Of a DNA stretch of 64,000 nucleotides, positions 1-7,864 are shown piece by piece. The notes beneath the pieces are model-generated. The model had not been told where the DNA came from and searched no databases. It saw only the letters and a program-made list of their open reading frames with translations. The DNA comes from an uncultured Arenicella sp. (GTDB lineage: Bacteria > Pseudomonadota > Gammaproteobacteria > Arenicellales > Arenicellaceae), in NCBI GenBank assembly GCA_938048185.1, contig CALIVT010000016.1:62001-126000 (forward strand), read 5' to 3'. Made by a program: the position numbers and the translations under genes. How positions within the stretch are numbered: the first letter of the stretch is position 1; every line of letters begins with the position of its first letter.

Positions 1-1388
1 GAACTTTGTCCTGAAGCAACACTCGATGCCGCACCGCCACCTAAGCCAATCAACATTGCCGGGCCACCAAGCACAACGATATAGGAACCGTCTGGAATGA
101 TGTTCTTCTCGACGTGTTGCTCGCGGATATTACCTAAGCCACCGGCCAACATTATTGGCTTGTGGTATCCACGAATATCGTCTTGATTTTCGATAGCCTG
201 CTCGTAGGTACGGAAATAACCCAAGATATTTGGACGGCCAAACTCATTATTAAACGAGGCACCGCCAATGGGGCCTTCAAGCATTATTTGTAGCGGCGAT
301 GCGATACGTTCAGGCTTTGCCTCTGGGCCTTCCCATTGGCGAGGCGCAGCAGGCAGACGTAAATTGGAGACTGAGTACCCACTTAAACCGGCCTTAGGTT
401 TAGAACCTCGACCCGTCGCGCCTTCGTCTCGGATTTCTCCGCCTGAACCCGTCGCCGCACCGGGAAATGGTGAGATCGCTGTTGGGTGATTGTGCGTTTC
501 AACTTTGCAAAGAATATGAATGTTTTCGCTGTGCCCTTGATACTCTTTGGTGTCGGGGTCAGGGTAAAAACGCTCGCCTTTTGACCCCGCTAATACTGAT
601 GAATTGTCGGAATATGCGACGAGCGTACCATTGCTATTAAGCCGATGCGTCTCGCGAATCATGCGAAACAAAGAATGCTCTTTCGATTCGCCGTCGATGA
701 CCCAGTCAGCATTAAAAATCTTGTGTCGGCAGTGCTCTGAATTTACCTGCGCGAACATCATTAACTCAACGTCTGTCGGATTCATTCCCAAGGTTCGGTA
801 TTGCTCAACCAAATATTCTATTTCGTCATCTGAGAGCGCCAAACCCAACGTTTGATTAGCACTTACCAAGGCTTCTTTGCCTTGCGCTAAAAGCGGTACT
901 TCGAACAAGGGCTTTGGGTGTTCGTCTCGAAATAACTGGTCGGCTTGTTTGAGATCAAACACCACCGATTCCGTCATAGGGTCGTGAATAAGGCTCGCTA
1001 CGGTGTTTAGCTGCGCCTCGTCTAAGTCTGTTTCGGAATCGATATAAAACCCAATGCCGCGTTCGACCCGTGCGACCTTGCTTAAACCACAATGAGTAAC
1101 AATGTCACTGGCTTTAGTTGACCACGGGGAAATTGTTCCTAATCGTGGTAACACGAAAAGGCGCTGCCCTTTGTGTTCGACCGCGCTCATGCTTGGTCCA
1201 TAGCTTAGCAAGCGACTTAGCTTGGCGGTCTCTTGTTCTTCAAGCTCATTAGCATCATCAAATAGCTTTACCAAATGCTGATACTCAGTATCGATGGCAC
1301 GTACCGTCGGGACTTTTTGCTGTACCGCTTCGAGCAATTTTTTAATACGAAAATTTGAGTAGGCTTGGCTGCCACGCATTCTCAACAT
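1..1388 (-). CDS. purL: Phosphoribosylformylglycinamidine synthase, N-terminal part (cut by window edge)
   Basis: Large FGAM synthase of de novo purine synthesis, which amidates FGAR to FGAM using glutamine and ATP in the cytosol. About 462 residues are visible, starting [11 protein letters not shown]. They cover the N-terminal PurS-like region and most of the first synthase domain, out of a family length near 1290. Recognisable stretches are [52 protein letters not shown] and [14 protein letters not shown]. The ATG at 1388 is preceded by AGGAAACC at good spacing. The gene continues beyond position 1, so the glutaminase domain is not seen. It lies 83 bp downstream of purC on the same strand, with a stem-loop in the gap. 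Confidence 0.97.
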   Translation of the reverse strand, partial: MLRMRGSQAYSNFRIKKLLEAVQQKVPTVRAIDTEYQHLVKLFDDANELEEQETAKLSRLLSYGPSMSAVEHKGQRLFVLPRLGTISPWSTKASDIVTHCGLSKVARVERGIGFYIDSETDLDEAQLNTVASLIHDPMTESVVFDLKQADQLFRDEHPKPLFEVPLLAQGKEALVSANQTLGLALSDDEIEYLVEQYRTLGMNPTDVELMMFAQVNSEHCRHKIFNADWVIDGESKEHSLFRMIRETHRLNSNGTLVAYSDNSSVLAGSKGERFYPDPDTKEYQGHSENIHILCKVETHNHPTAISPFPGAATGSGGEIRDEGATGRGSKPKAGLSGYSVSNLRLPAAPRQWEGPEAKPERIASPLQIMLEGPIGGASFNNEFGRPNILGYFRTYEQAIENQDDIRGYHKPIMLAGGLGNIREQHVEKNIIPDGSYIVVLGGPAMLIGLGGGAASSVASGQS

Positions 1389-1414
1389 GAGGTTTCCTAT
1401 TTGTATAACGCTAA

Positions 1415-1445
1415 GCGCCAGATTGTCTGAGGACAAATCTGGCGC
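1415..1445 (-). other. Stem-loop between purC and purL
   Basis: An inverted repeat has arms of about 13 bp (GCGCCAGATTGTC against GACAAATCTGGCGC, one bulged A) around a short loop. It lies in the transcript between the purC stop and the purL start. No T-run follows it on the minus strand, so a classic intrinsic terminator is not supported. It could protect the upstream mRNA or lower purL expression. The role is inference; the pairing is visible. Confidence 0.5.
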
Positions 1446-1471
1446 GATAAAATCAATAATTATTTATGTAT

Positions 1472-2182
1472 CTAGATTTCTAAACCTAGACGTTGTGCAA
1501 CTTGCTCATAGGCTTCAACGACACCGCCTAAACCTTTTCTGAAACGGTCTTTATCTAATTTTTCACGGGTCTCAGCATCCCAGATACGACAACCATCTGG
1601 CGTGAACTCATCGCCCAAGAAAACACGGTTACCCTGACGACCAAACTCTAATTTGAAATCAACCAATATCATGCCAGCATCAGCAAACAATTTGCTAAGA
1701 ATGGTGTTGATCTTAAAGGTCTGATCTTTCATCTCGGCAATAGCTTGCGCGTCGGCCCAGCCAAAAGATTCAATATGATATTCGTTAATCATCGGGTCGT
1801 GTAGCGCGTCGTTTTTTAAGAAAAACTCGAAGGTTGGTGGCGACAAATCAACACCGTCTTCGATGCCTAGGCGTCGACAAATTGAACCGCTGGCTATATT
1901 TCTAATCACACACTCAATCGGGAACATTTCAAGCTTGCGCACTAAGGCTTCGTCGTCCGACACCATTTCAATCAGGTGCGTGGCAATACCTTGACTTTCT
2001 AAGTACTGCATAATGAACACGTTGAACTTGTTGTTCACCATGCCCTTGCGGTCGAGCTGCTCAACCTTCTCACCATCAAAAGCTGAGGTGTCGTTACGAA
2101 AATGCAAAATAAGTGCGTCCTCGCGATCACAGGCATACACCGATTTGGCTTTGCCGCTATATAGTTCTTGGCCGCGTTGCAT
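1472..2182 (-). CDS. purC: SAICAR synthase
   Basis: Phosphoribosylaminoimidazole-succinocarboxamide synthase. It joins CAIR and aspartate with ATP in de novo purine synthesis. At 236 residues it is the usual bacterial single-domain length. It shows the N-terminal [11 protein letters not shown] nucleotide-binding loop, the [12 protein letters not shown] stretch, and the signature [13 protein letters not shown] near residue 190. It sits downstream of bamC and dapA, the same order (dapA-bamC-purC) as in Escherichia and Pseudomonas, and upstream of purL. The 62-bp gap to bamC holds a degenerate TTAGT-rich repeat. Confidence 0.98.
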   Translation of the reverse strand: MQRGQELYSGKAKSVYACDREDALILHFRNDTSAFDGEKVEQLDRKGMVNNKFNVFIMQYLESQGIATHLIEMVSDDEALVRKLEMFPIECVIRNIASGSICRRLGIEDGVDLSPPTFEFFLKNDALHDPMINEYHIESFGWADAQAIAEMKDQTFKINTILSKLFADAGMILVDFKLEFGRQGNRVFLGDEFTPDGCRIWDAETREKLDKDRFRKGLGGVVEAYEQVAQRLGLEI

Positions 2183-2244
2183 GCTGACTCCTAAGGATAA
2201 TCCGGATATAAAATGGTTAGTGGAAAATAGTTAGTAGGTGAAAA

Positions 2245-2991
2245 TTAGTTATTCAGAATTCTTGCAAAAAGTGGCTTACTGTACTCGTCAGCAACCTCTG
2301 TATCGTCACGGTTTAGCACGAATACAAACGTTTTTCCGCGTCGCTCGACGACCGACAAAGCGCAATATTCAGAGCGTTTTCGTTTCGCTTTATTAAAAAA
2401 CGACCAACCTCCTTTTTTCTCAACGGTCGGCGCAGACTCCATTTCACCGCAGCCTACCGAAAACCGACCTGCTGCTTTATTGCGACTGAACACCGTGACG
2501 TCAGAGCTTTTCAAATTATTGGTTACAAACGACCAAGCCGCGTCAAAGTCCGCGTCTATTTCAAGCCTGGCACTATTCGAGTCACCCGCTACCACTTGCA
2601 CGCTGAGCGATGACGCTATTTGAGGCTTGGCCTCAGGTAGAGATTCTGGGCTAACGTCAACCTCGTCTGACTGAAATTCTGTCGCCTGTTCTTCGGCAGC
2701 TACGGGCACTGGTTCGGCAACGGGTTGCGCAGGCTCACTCGAATTCTGCGCACTGAGTTCAGGCTCAACGGTTGGTTTCTGAATTACCTCAGCGTCAATC
2801 GCGCCTTGAGCAACGACTGGCGACGAGGCCACGAGCGAGGGTTTTTTAAGCGGAGGCAATGACGTCGCAGACTTATAGTCGGCGCTATCGTCTTGCGTCA
2901 CAATTCTCTTGCCACCACCGCCGCACGCGGTTAGTCCAAACATTAAAATCGAAAGTAAAGCCAAATTGAAAGTATATTTAATCGTATGCAT
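2245..2991 (-). CDS. bamC: BamC-like outer-membrane assembly lipoprotein
   Basis: Lipoprotein subunit of the BAM complex, which inserts beta-barrels into the outer membrane. The signal peptide ends in a lipobox with Cys23 (GLTAC). Residues 24-130 are a Pro/Ala/Glu-rich linker. Residues 130-248 look like one helix-grip domain (LEIDADFDAAWSFV, AAGRFSVGCGE). At 248 residues it is clearly shorter than the roughly 340-residue enteric protein, which carries two such domains, so one seems to be missing. Identification rests on the lipobox, the C-terminal domain and the position between dapA and purC. Confidence 0.85.
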   Translation of the reverse strand: MHTIKYTFNLALLSILMFGLTACGGGGKRIVTQDDSADYKSATSLPPLKKPSLVASSPVVAQGAIDAEVIQKPTVEPELSAQNSSEPAQPVAEPVPVAAEEQATEFQSDEVDVSPESLPEAKPQIASSLSVQVVAGDSNSARLEIDADFDAAWSFVTNNLKSSDVTVFSRNKAAGRFSVGCGEMESAPTVEKKGGWSFFNKAKRKRSEYCALSVVERRGKTFVFVLNRDDTEVADEYSKPLFARILNN

Positions 2992-3096
2992 CGCTTGCTC
3001 GTATCGCTGATTTTCTAGTCGTCTATCCGTATTGCTTCATCTAATGAAAAAAGCTAATTGTTATTATCGTTATTGGAATCGGACTTTAAAGCCAAT

Positions 3097-3969
3097 TCAT
3101 GAGGCTTGCTCAATTGCCGCATCAACTTCAGCTTGATACTTCAAACTCAGTGATGTCAGTGGCAACCTCAAAGTGTTCGAAGTATAGCCCATTTTGGCGA
3201 CCGCATACTTAACCGGTATGGGGTTCGACTCGACAAATAATTTAGCGTGCAAACCGCTCAACCGTGCATCGAATTCCGACGCCATATCGAAATCGCCAGC
3301 TAACGCAGAGGCACACATATCGCTCATTAACTTTGGCGCAACGTTGGCGGTAACTGAAATATCGCCCCGCGCGCCTAAGCGCATATAGTCCAGCGCGGTT
3401 GGGTCGTCGCCAGAAAGCACTGTGAGTCGCTCGCCACACAGCTCTAACAACTGTTTCCCACGCTGAAGATCACCAGTCGCGTCTTTACAACCAACAATAT
3501 TGTCAATTGAGGCTAAGCGCGAAATGGTTTGATTACTCATGTCCGCTACGGTTCTGCCAGGAACATTGTACAGAATTTGAGCTATCGGCACCGCATCCGC
3601 AATTGCTTTAAAGTGCTGATATAAGCCTTCTTGGGTTGGCTTATTATAGTACGGCACAACCGAGAGTGCCGCGTCCGCGCCCAATGACTCTGCGTGCCGC
3701 GTCAAGTGAATCGCTTCTTGCGTCGAGTTACCGCCGGTACCGGCAATGACCGGAATCCGTTTATCGATAGTCTTTACCGTGTGTTCAACTACCGCAAGAT
3801 GCTCGTCAACCATTAAGGTCGATGATTCTCCGGTGGTTCCGACTGAAACAATTCCATGTGTACCGCACTCAACATGAAACTCTAAAAGACGCGTAAGCGC
3901 CGAGTAATCGACCTGCCCAGCGTCGGTCATTGGGGTTATAAGAGCGACTAAGCTGCCTTCAAATTTCAT
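3097..3969 (-). CDS. dapA: 4-hydroxy-tetrahydrodipicolinate synthase
   Basis: Condenses pyruvate with aspartate semialdehyde, the first committed step to diaminopimelate and lysine. At 290 residues it is the standard TIM-barrel length. It shows the GTTGESSTL substrate loop, the catalytic tyrosine in ILYNVPGRT, and the Schiff-base lysine in VGCKDATGD. The ATG at 3969 begins MKFEGSLVALITPM, the typical family start. Its substrate is made by Asd, encoded at about 21 kb in this window. It is followed by bamC on the same strand. Confidence 0.98.
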   Translation of the reverse strand: MKFEGSLVALITPMTDAGQVDYSALTRLLEFHVECGTHGIVSVGTTGESSTLMVDEHLAVVEHTVKTIDKRIPVIAGTGGNSTQEAIHLTRHAESLGADAALSVVPYYNKPTQEGLYQHFKAIADAVPIAQILYNVPGRTVADMSNQTISRLASIDNIVGCKDATGDLQRGKQLLELCGERLTVLSGDDPTALDYMRLGARGDISVTANVAPKLMSDMCASALAGDFDMASEFDARLSGLHAKLFVESNPIPVKYAVAKMGYTSNTLRLPLTSLSLKYQAEVDAAIEQAS

Positions 3970-4034
3970 GTGTTTGATAGAGTTGGAGTTGGGTCACAAA
4001 TAAATGGACCGGGTCAAAAAAATAACAGGCCGCA

Positions 4035-4967
4035 TCACAGCTCGTCTTCATCTAAGTCTTCAATAATTGCGCCTGCGCGCCCCTTCATTTTGTTGATCAC
4101 ATAGAACACGGCACCACTAGTCATGTAGATCAGCCCCACTGCCACTAAGGCTCGCGGAGGGTCTAAATAGATAACAGCGATACTCAAAATCAAAACAATT
4201 AAACCGACAAAGGGAATTTTGTCACGGATTTCGACGTCTTTGAATGAGCGATACTTAATATTGCTAACCATCGCGAGCGCCATTAATACCATTAATAACG
4301 CGAGCCCGAGATTATAGTCTTTAGGATTAATATTAGAGTCAACGAAAACCCAAACAAACGACGCGATCATCGCCGCCGCGCCGGGGCTTGGTACGCCTGT
4401 GAAATGTGTTTTATCGTTACTGCTGGCGACGTTAAAACGAGCCAAACGTAACGCCGCACAGGCGATGTAAACGAATGCCGCCAAACTGCCAACACGCCCG
4501 AGGTCATGCAAGGCAAACTCATATAACACCAGCGCCGGTGCAACCCCAAAAGAAACCATATCGGCAAGGCTGTCATACTCAGAGCCAAAAGCACTTTGGG
4601 TATTAGTAAGCCGCGCCAAGCGACCATCAATTATGTCCATCGTCATAGCGACATAGATAGCCAAAGACGCGGCTTCAAAATGCCCGAGCCGAGCTTGCAT
4701 AATCGCATAGAACCCTGCAAACAAACCTGCGGTAGTAAACAAGTTCGGCAAAACATAAAAACCTTTAGCCGGCTTTTTAGAGCCATCAGCCTGAGGTAAA
4801 GAGCCGTCAGCTTGAGGTAAAGAGCCATCAGCGCTAGGTAAAGAGCCGTCAGCCTCAGGTAAAGAGCCATCAGCCCGAGGTAAAGAGCCATCAGCGGCAG
4901 ATGATAAAGAACCTTCGCCCGGCTCGGGAGGCTCAATCGAGTGCTTCTTTACTTTGTCTGAGGTCAT
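4035..4967 (-). CDS. pssA: CDP-diacylglycerol-serine O-phosphatidyltransferase with a repeat-bearing N-terminus
   Basis: Makes phosphatidylserine from CDP-diacylglycerol and serine in the inner membrane, the first step to phosphatidylethanolamine. It is the integral-membrane type. The CDP-alcohol phosphatidyltransferase motif is intact: D114-G115, A118-R119, G128, D132 and D136. Several hydrophobic segments follow. Residues 1-68 are a soluble extension, most of it repeats of the heptapeptide ADGSLPx, before the conserved YVLPNLFTTAGLFAGF start of the membrane domain. Pseudomonas-type homologues, as I recall them, have a short extension here without repeats. A TATAAT lies 8 bases upstream of the ATG and there is no Shine-Dalgarno sequence. 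Confidence 0.95.
   Translation of the reverse strand: MTSDKVKKHSIEPPEPGEGSLSSAADGSLPRADGSLPEADGSLPSADGSLPQADGSLPQADGSKKPAKGFYVLPNLFTTAGLFAGFYAIMQARLGHFEAASLAIYVAMTMDIIDGRLARLTNTQSAFGSEYDSLADMVSFGVAPALVLYEFALHDLGRVGSLAAFVYIACAALRLARFNVASSNDKTHFTGVPSPGAAAMIASFVWVFVDSNINPKDYNLGLALLMVLMALAMVSNIKYRSFKDVEIRDKIPFVGLIVLILSIAVIYLDPPRALVAVGLIYMTSGAVFYVINKMKGRAGAIIEDLDEDEL
4780..4910. repeat. 21-bp tandem repeat inside pssA
   Basis: Five consecutive 21-bp units (starting at 4780, 4801, 4822, 4843 and 4864) share the pattern GAGCCRTCAGCNNNAGGTAAA. A degenerate sixth copy runs to about 4910. On the coding strand each unit encodes one seven-residue block, ADGSLP plus a variable residue (Q, S, E or R). Changes fall mainly at the variable codon. 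Because the unit length is a multiple of three, copy-number change would keep the frame. Confidence 0.95.
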
Positions 4968-4975
4968 GGCGCAAG

Positions 4976-5005
4976 ATTATACAAGCATGACGTAGTTTTT
5001 GCCCA
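4976..5005 (-). promoter_or_regulatory. Promoter candidate for pssA (leaderless arrangement)
   Basis: On the minus strand TGGGCA (5005-5000) and TATAAT (4981-4976) are separated by 18 bases. The -10 box ends 8 bases before the pssA ATG at 4967. Transcription would therefore begin at or within a few bases of the start codon. No Shine-Dalgarno sequence is visible. Confidence 0.55.
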
Positions 5006-5220
5006 TATTTGAACGCGATTCAAACGATTAAACATACGCGCTTTAAAGCAAGCACCGCAAAACCAGAAGGTAGAACCGTTACACAGTGATTCGTTTTGGG
5101 GAAAAACGCCAAAACGAAACTATTTAGGCACGCCGCGTACCCACCCGACATCACATTTCTTTAGTGGTCGCGATTAGTAAAGTTAATGGTTTGGGGCAAT
5201 GACATACGTATGCCCGCTTG

Positions 5221-5268
5221 GGGCTTAGGTCTCACGCTCAGGGCTAGGTCTCACGCTCAGGGCTTAGC
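5221..5268. repeat. Short tandem direct repeat downstream of ilvN
   Basis: The unit GGGCTTAGGTCTCACGCTCA (5221-5240) is repeated at 5241-5259 with one base missing. A third partial copy, GGGCTTAG, follows at 5260. It resembles a slippage or tandem duplication and has no coding role. Confidence 0.85.
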
Positions 5269-5349
5269 CTATAGCCCGGGGCCTTCAATTCTTCAAAGAA
5301 CGCGGTTTCGTCGATGACATAAAAAACCGGGCAAATTTAAATCGAGTAC

Positions 5350-5841
5350 TTAAACCGCAAGCACAGTTTCGTCGGTTGATAAGCCGGTTACGCCAGAACG
5401 TGCCAGTTCGAGAATAACGAGACCATCTATACTTTTTAAAAGCTCGTCAACCTTTTCACTGCTGCCACTCATTTCGATAATATACTGTGTCTCTGAAACG
5501 GTGATAAGCGCTGCATTAAAACCATCAACAACGCGCTCAAGGTCGGGTTTCTGCGATGCATCAGCAATAACTTTGGCAAGCACCACTTCGCGCTCTAAGT
5601 GACCGCTAATCGTAATGTCTTGCAACGCAGCCACGTCAACTAACTTATTTAGTTGCTTCTCAATTTGGTCGATCTTGCGCTCGTCACCAATGGTTACGAT
5701 TGTCATACGTGATAACGTCGGGTCATTTGTTGGAGCAACCGTGAGCGACTCAATGTTGTAACCACGCGCGGAGAATAAACCAGACACGCGCGACAGAGCG
5801 CCCGACTCGTTTTCTAGTAATACTGAAATAATATGACGCAT
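5350..5841 (-). CDS. ilvN: Acetolactate synthase, regulatory small subunit
   Basis: Regulatory subunit of acetohydroxyacid synthase, which stimulates the large subunit and confers feedback inhibition by valine. It has 163 residues. The N-terminal ACT domain begins MRHIISVLLENESGALSRV and contains the SARGYNIESLTVAPT stretch; a second ACT-like C-terminal domain follows. This length matches the IlvH type. It starts 9 bp after the ilvB stop, so the two are surely co-transcribed. The name ilvN or ilvH is a matter of convention. Confidence 0.97.
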   Translation of the reverse strand: MRHIISVLLENESGALSRVSGLFSARGYNIESLTVAPTNDPTLSRMTIVTIGDERKIDQIEKQLNKLVDVAALQDITISGHLEREVVLAKVIADASQKPDLERVVDGFNAALITVSETQYIIEMSGSSEKVDELLKSIDGLVILELARSGVTGLSTDETVLAV

Positions 5842-5850
5842 AGTGCTCTC

Positions 5851-7560
5851 TTAAGCGGGCTTACCAGGTCGTAAGCGCATTTCATTATGGCTTTTACCCG
5901 ACTCAATCATCGGATAAACATTTTCTTTTTGATCGGTAATAAAATCCATGAACACCAAGCGGTCTTTCATCGCGAAGGCCTCACGTAGCGCACCTTCAAC
6001 ATCACCAGGTTTGTCGATTTGCATACCAACATGACCATAAGCTTGTGCCAATGCGACAAAGTCAGGCAATGAATCCATGTACGAATTCGAATAACGTTTC
6101 TCGTACGAAAATTCCTGCCACTGGCGGACCATGCCTAAATAGCGGTTATTTAAGTTAATAACCTTGATTGGTAAATCGTATTGCTTGCACGTTGCGAGTT
6201 CTTGAATACACATTTGAATACTCCCCTCGCCGGTGACACACGCGACGTCAGCATCACGATGAGCGAACTTGACGCCCATGGCGGCTGGCAAGCCAAAACC
6301 CATCGTGCCTAGGCCACCTGAATTGATCCATTTATGGGTATCTGAGAACCCGTAAAATTGCGCAGCGTACATCTGATGCTGACCAACGTCAGACGTTACA
6401 TAAGCTTCGCCACCGGTCACTTCATGCAGCTTCTGTACGACGAACTGCGGCTTGATGATGTCATCACTTTGTTCATACCAAAAACTATTCAGGCCTCGCC
6501 AATCTTGAATTTGGCTCCACCAATCTTTAATCAACGACGCGTTTAAATCTTTAGCGCGACGCGCTAACTCAGTGTTGAACGCATTAAGCACGTCTTTGAC
6601 GTCGGCAACAATCGCGATATCGGCTTTGATGTTTTTATCGATGACTGACGGGTCGATATCGACATGCAAAATCTTCGCATCGGGAGCAAAGCCGTCTAAC
6701 GTGCCAGTGATTCGGTCATCAAAACGCGCGCCAAGAGCAATAATTAAGTCGGCGTCGTGCATCGCCATATTCGCTTCATAGGTGCCATGCATACCTAGCA
6801 TGCCAAGAAACTGAGGGTCGTCGTGCGGATAAGCCCCTAGCCCCATCAAGGTATTGGTGCACGGAAACCCTAAAGCCTTAACAAAGTGCCGCAACTCATC
6901 TTGAGCCTTGGCTAAAACCACGCCACCGCCACTGTAGACAATCGGTTTTTTAGCGTTAAGCATTGCCTCGACAGCGCTCACTATTTCGCTCGGTTCTGAC
7001 ACGCTCGGCGCAGGGTAGGAACGCATATCAACTGATTTCGGGTAAACAAACTCAGTGACTTGGGCGGTGATGTCTTTGGGAATGTCGATCAGCACCGGCC
7101 CAGGTCGACCGGTTGTTGCGATATGAAACGCTTTTTTAACGGTGGCCGCAATATCTTCGACATTCTGGATCAAAAAATTATGCTTTACACACGGTCGGCT
7201 GATACCAACCGCATCGATTTCTTGAAACGCGTCATAGCCGATCAAGGGTTTCATTACCTGCCCGGATAAGACCACCATTGGAATCGAGTCCATGTAGGCG
7301 GTAGCAATACCGGTAATGGCATTGGTGATACCAGGCCCAGACGTAACTAGCACCACGCCTGGTAAACCGGTAGAACGTGCAAAGCCATCAGCCGCATGTG
7401 TCGCACCCTGTTCGTGACGCACTAAAATATGCTCTACATCATCTTGCCGATGGAAAGCATCATAGATGTGCAGAGCTGCACCACCAGGGTAGCCGAAGAC
7501 ATACTCGACGCCCTCTTCTTTGAGGCTCTTGACTACTATATCTGCGCCAGTTAACTGCAC
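5851..7560 (-). CDS. ilvB: Acetolactate synthase, catalytic large subunit
   Basis: Thiamine-diphosphate enzyme that condenses pyruvate with pyruvate or 2-oxobutyrate, the common step of valine, leucine and isoleucine synthesis. It has 569 residues and the usual three domains. The N-terminal pyrimidine-binding domain carries the catalytic Glu50 (VRHEQGATHAADG). A central domain follows. The C-terminal TPP domain has GEGSIQM and NLNNRYLGMVRQW. The start is GTG at 7560, with GGAG about 9 bases upstream. An attenuator-like terminator lies just upstream. It could equally be called ilvI. Confidence 0.97.
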   Translation of the reverse strand: MQLTGADIVVKSLKEEGVEYVFGYPGGAALHIYDAFHRQDDVEHILVRHEQGATHAADGFARSTGLPGVVLVTSGPGITNAITGIATAYMDSIPMVVLSGQVMKPLIGYDAFQEIDAVGISRPCVKHNFLIQNVEDIAATVKKAFHIATTGRPGPVLIDIPKDITAQVTEFVYPKSVDMRSYPAPSVSEPSEIVSAVEAMLNAKKPIVYSGGGVVLAKAQDELRHFVKALGFPCTNTLMGLGAYPHDDPQFLGMLGMHGTYEANMAMHDADLIIALGARFDDRITGTLDGFAPDAKILHVDIDPSVIDKNIKADIAIVADVKDVLNAFNTELARRAKDLNASLIKDWWSQIQDWRGLNSFWYEQSDDIIKPQFVVQKLHEVTGGEAYVTSDVGQHQMYAAQFYGFSDTHKWINSGGLGTMGFGLPAAMGVKFAHRDADVACVTGEGSIQMCIQELATCKQYDLPIKVINLNNRYLGMVRQWQEFSYEKRYSNSYMDSLPDFVALAQAYGHVGMQIDKPGDVEGALREAFAMKDRLVFMDFITDQKENVYPMIESGKSHNEMRLRPGKPA

Positions 7561-7618
7561 CGCGATCTCCGATTAAATACTAGGTCATCGCTATAAATCG
7601 AACTTTATTAACGACGAT

Positions 7619-7639
7619 AAAAAAAGCCCGCACGCGGGC
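7619..7639 (-). terminator. Attenuator-like intrinsic terminator upstream of ilvB
   Basis: On the minus strand GCCCG-CGTG-CGGGC is followed by seven T residues, a compact GC-rich intrinsic terminator. It lies about 60 bases upstream of the ilvB start with no gene between, and the nearest upstream gene (lpxH) is on the other strand. It must therefore act on the ilv leader transcript, as in amino-acid attenuation. A 21-codon ORF (7645 to 7580, minus) runs through the hairpin. Confidence 0.7.
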
Positions 7640-7828
7640 ACTCATAACAAGTCGAAATTATAAACGCTGTTGCTTCAAACACAACGAACTTATGAGTTTT
7701 TTAGCCTCATTTATGCCAGCGATTGTAGTTAGAAACCCTATTTACTCGCATTTATACCAATCACTAATGTAAAACATTCACCCGCTCTATATTAAGGGCC
7801 GATTAATTCGTCCCCCAACAGATAATAA

Positions 7829-7858
7829 TTGCCCATTAAACGGTCGCTCGCATACAAT
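7829..7858 (+). promoter_or_regulatory. Promoter candidate for lpxH (leaderless arrangement)
   Basis: TTGCCC (7829-7834) and TACAAT (7853-7858) are separated by 18 bases. The -10 box ends only 6 bases before the ATG at 7865, so transcription should begin at about the A of the start codon. There is no Shine-Dalgarno sequence. This also argues against the in-frame TTG at 7829 as a start, because it lies within the -35 box. Confidence 0.6.
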
Positions 7859-7864
7859 ACCGCG

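Larger units (their letters stand above)
4968..5349. other. Intergenic region between ilvN and pssA
   Basis: This 382-bp region lies downstream of ilvN and upstream of pssA, both on the minus strand. It contains the pssA promoter candidate near its low end and a short direct repeat at 5221-5268. I see no convincing reading frame, tRNA or intrinsic terminator in it. Confidence 0.7.
7561..7864. other. Divergent control region between ilvB and lpxH
   Basis: About 300 bp between divergent genes. It holds the ilv attenuator-like terminator (7619-7639), a possible 21-residue leader ORF on the minus strand, and the lpxH promoter (7829-7858). I could not find a leader peptide with a clear run of branched-chain codons upstream of the hairpin, nor a confident minus-strand promoter. 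Confidence 0.6.

Noticed and set aside
4643..4936. 97-residue Leu/Tyr/Ala-rich ORF on the minus strand
   Set aside because: It is the alternative frame of the pssA 21-bp repeat; the periodic unit keeps it open. No start signal is visible.
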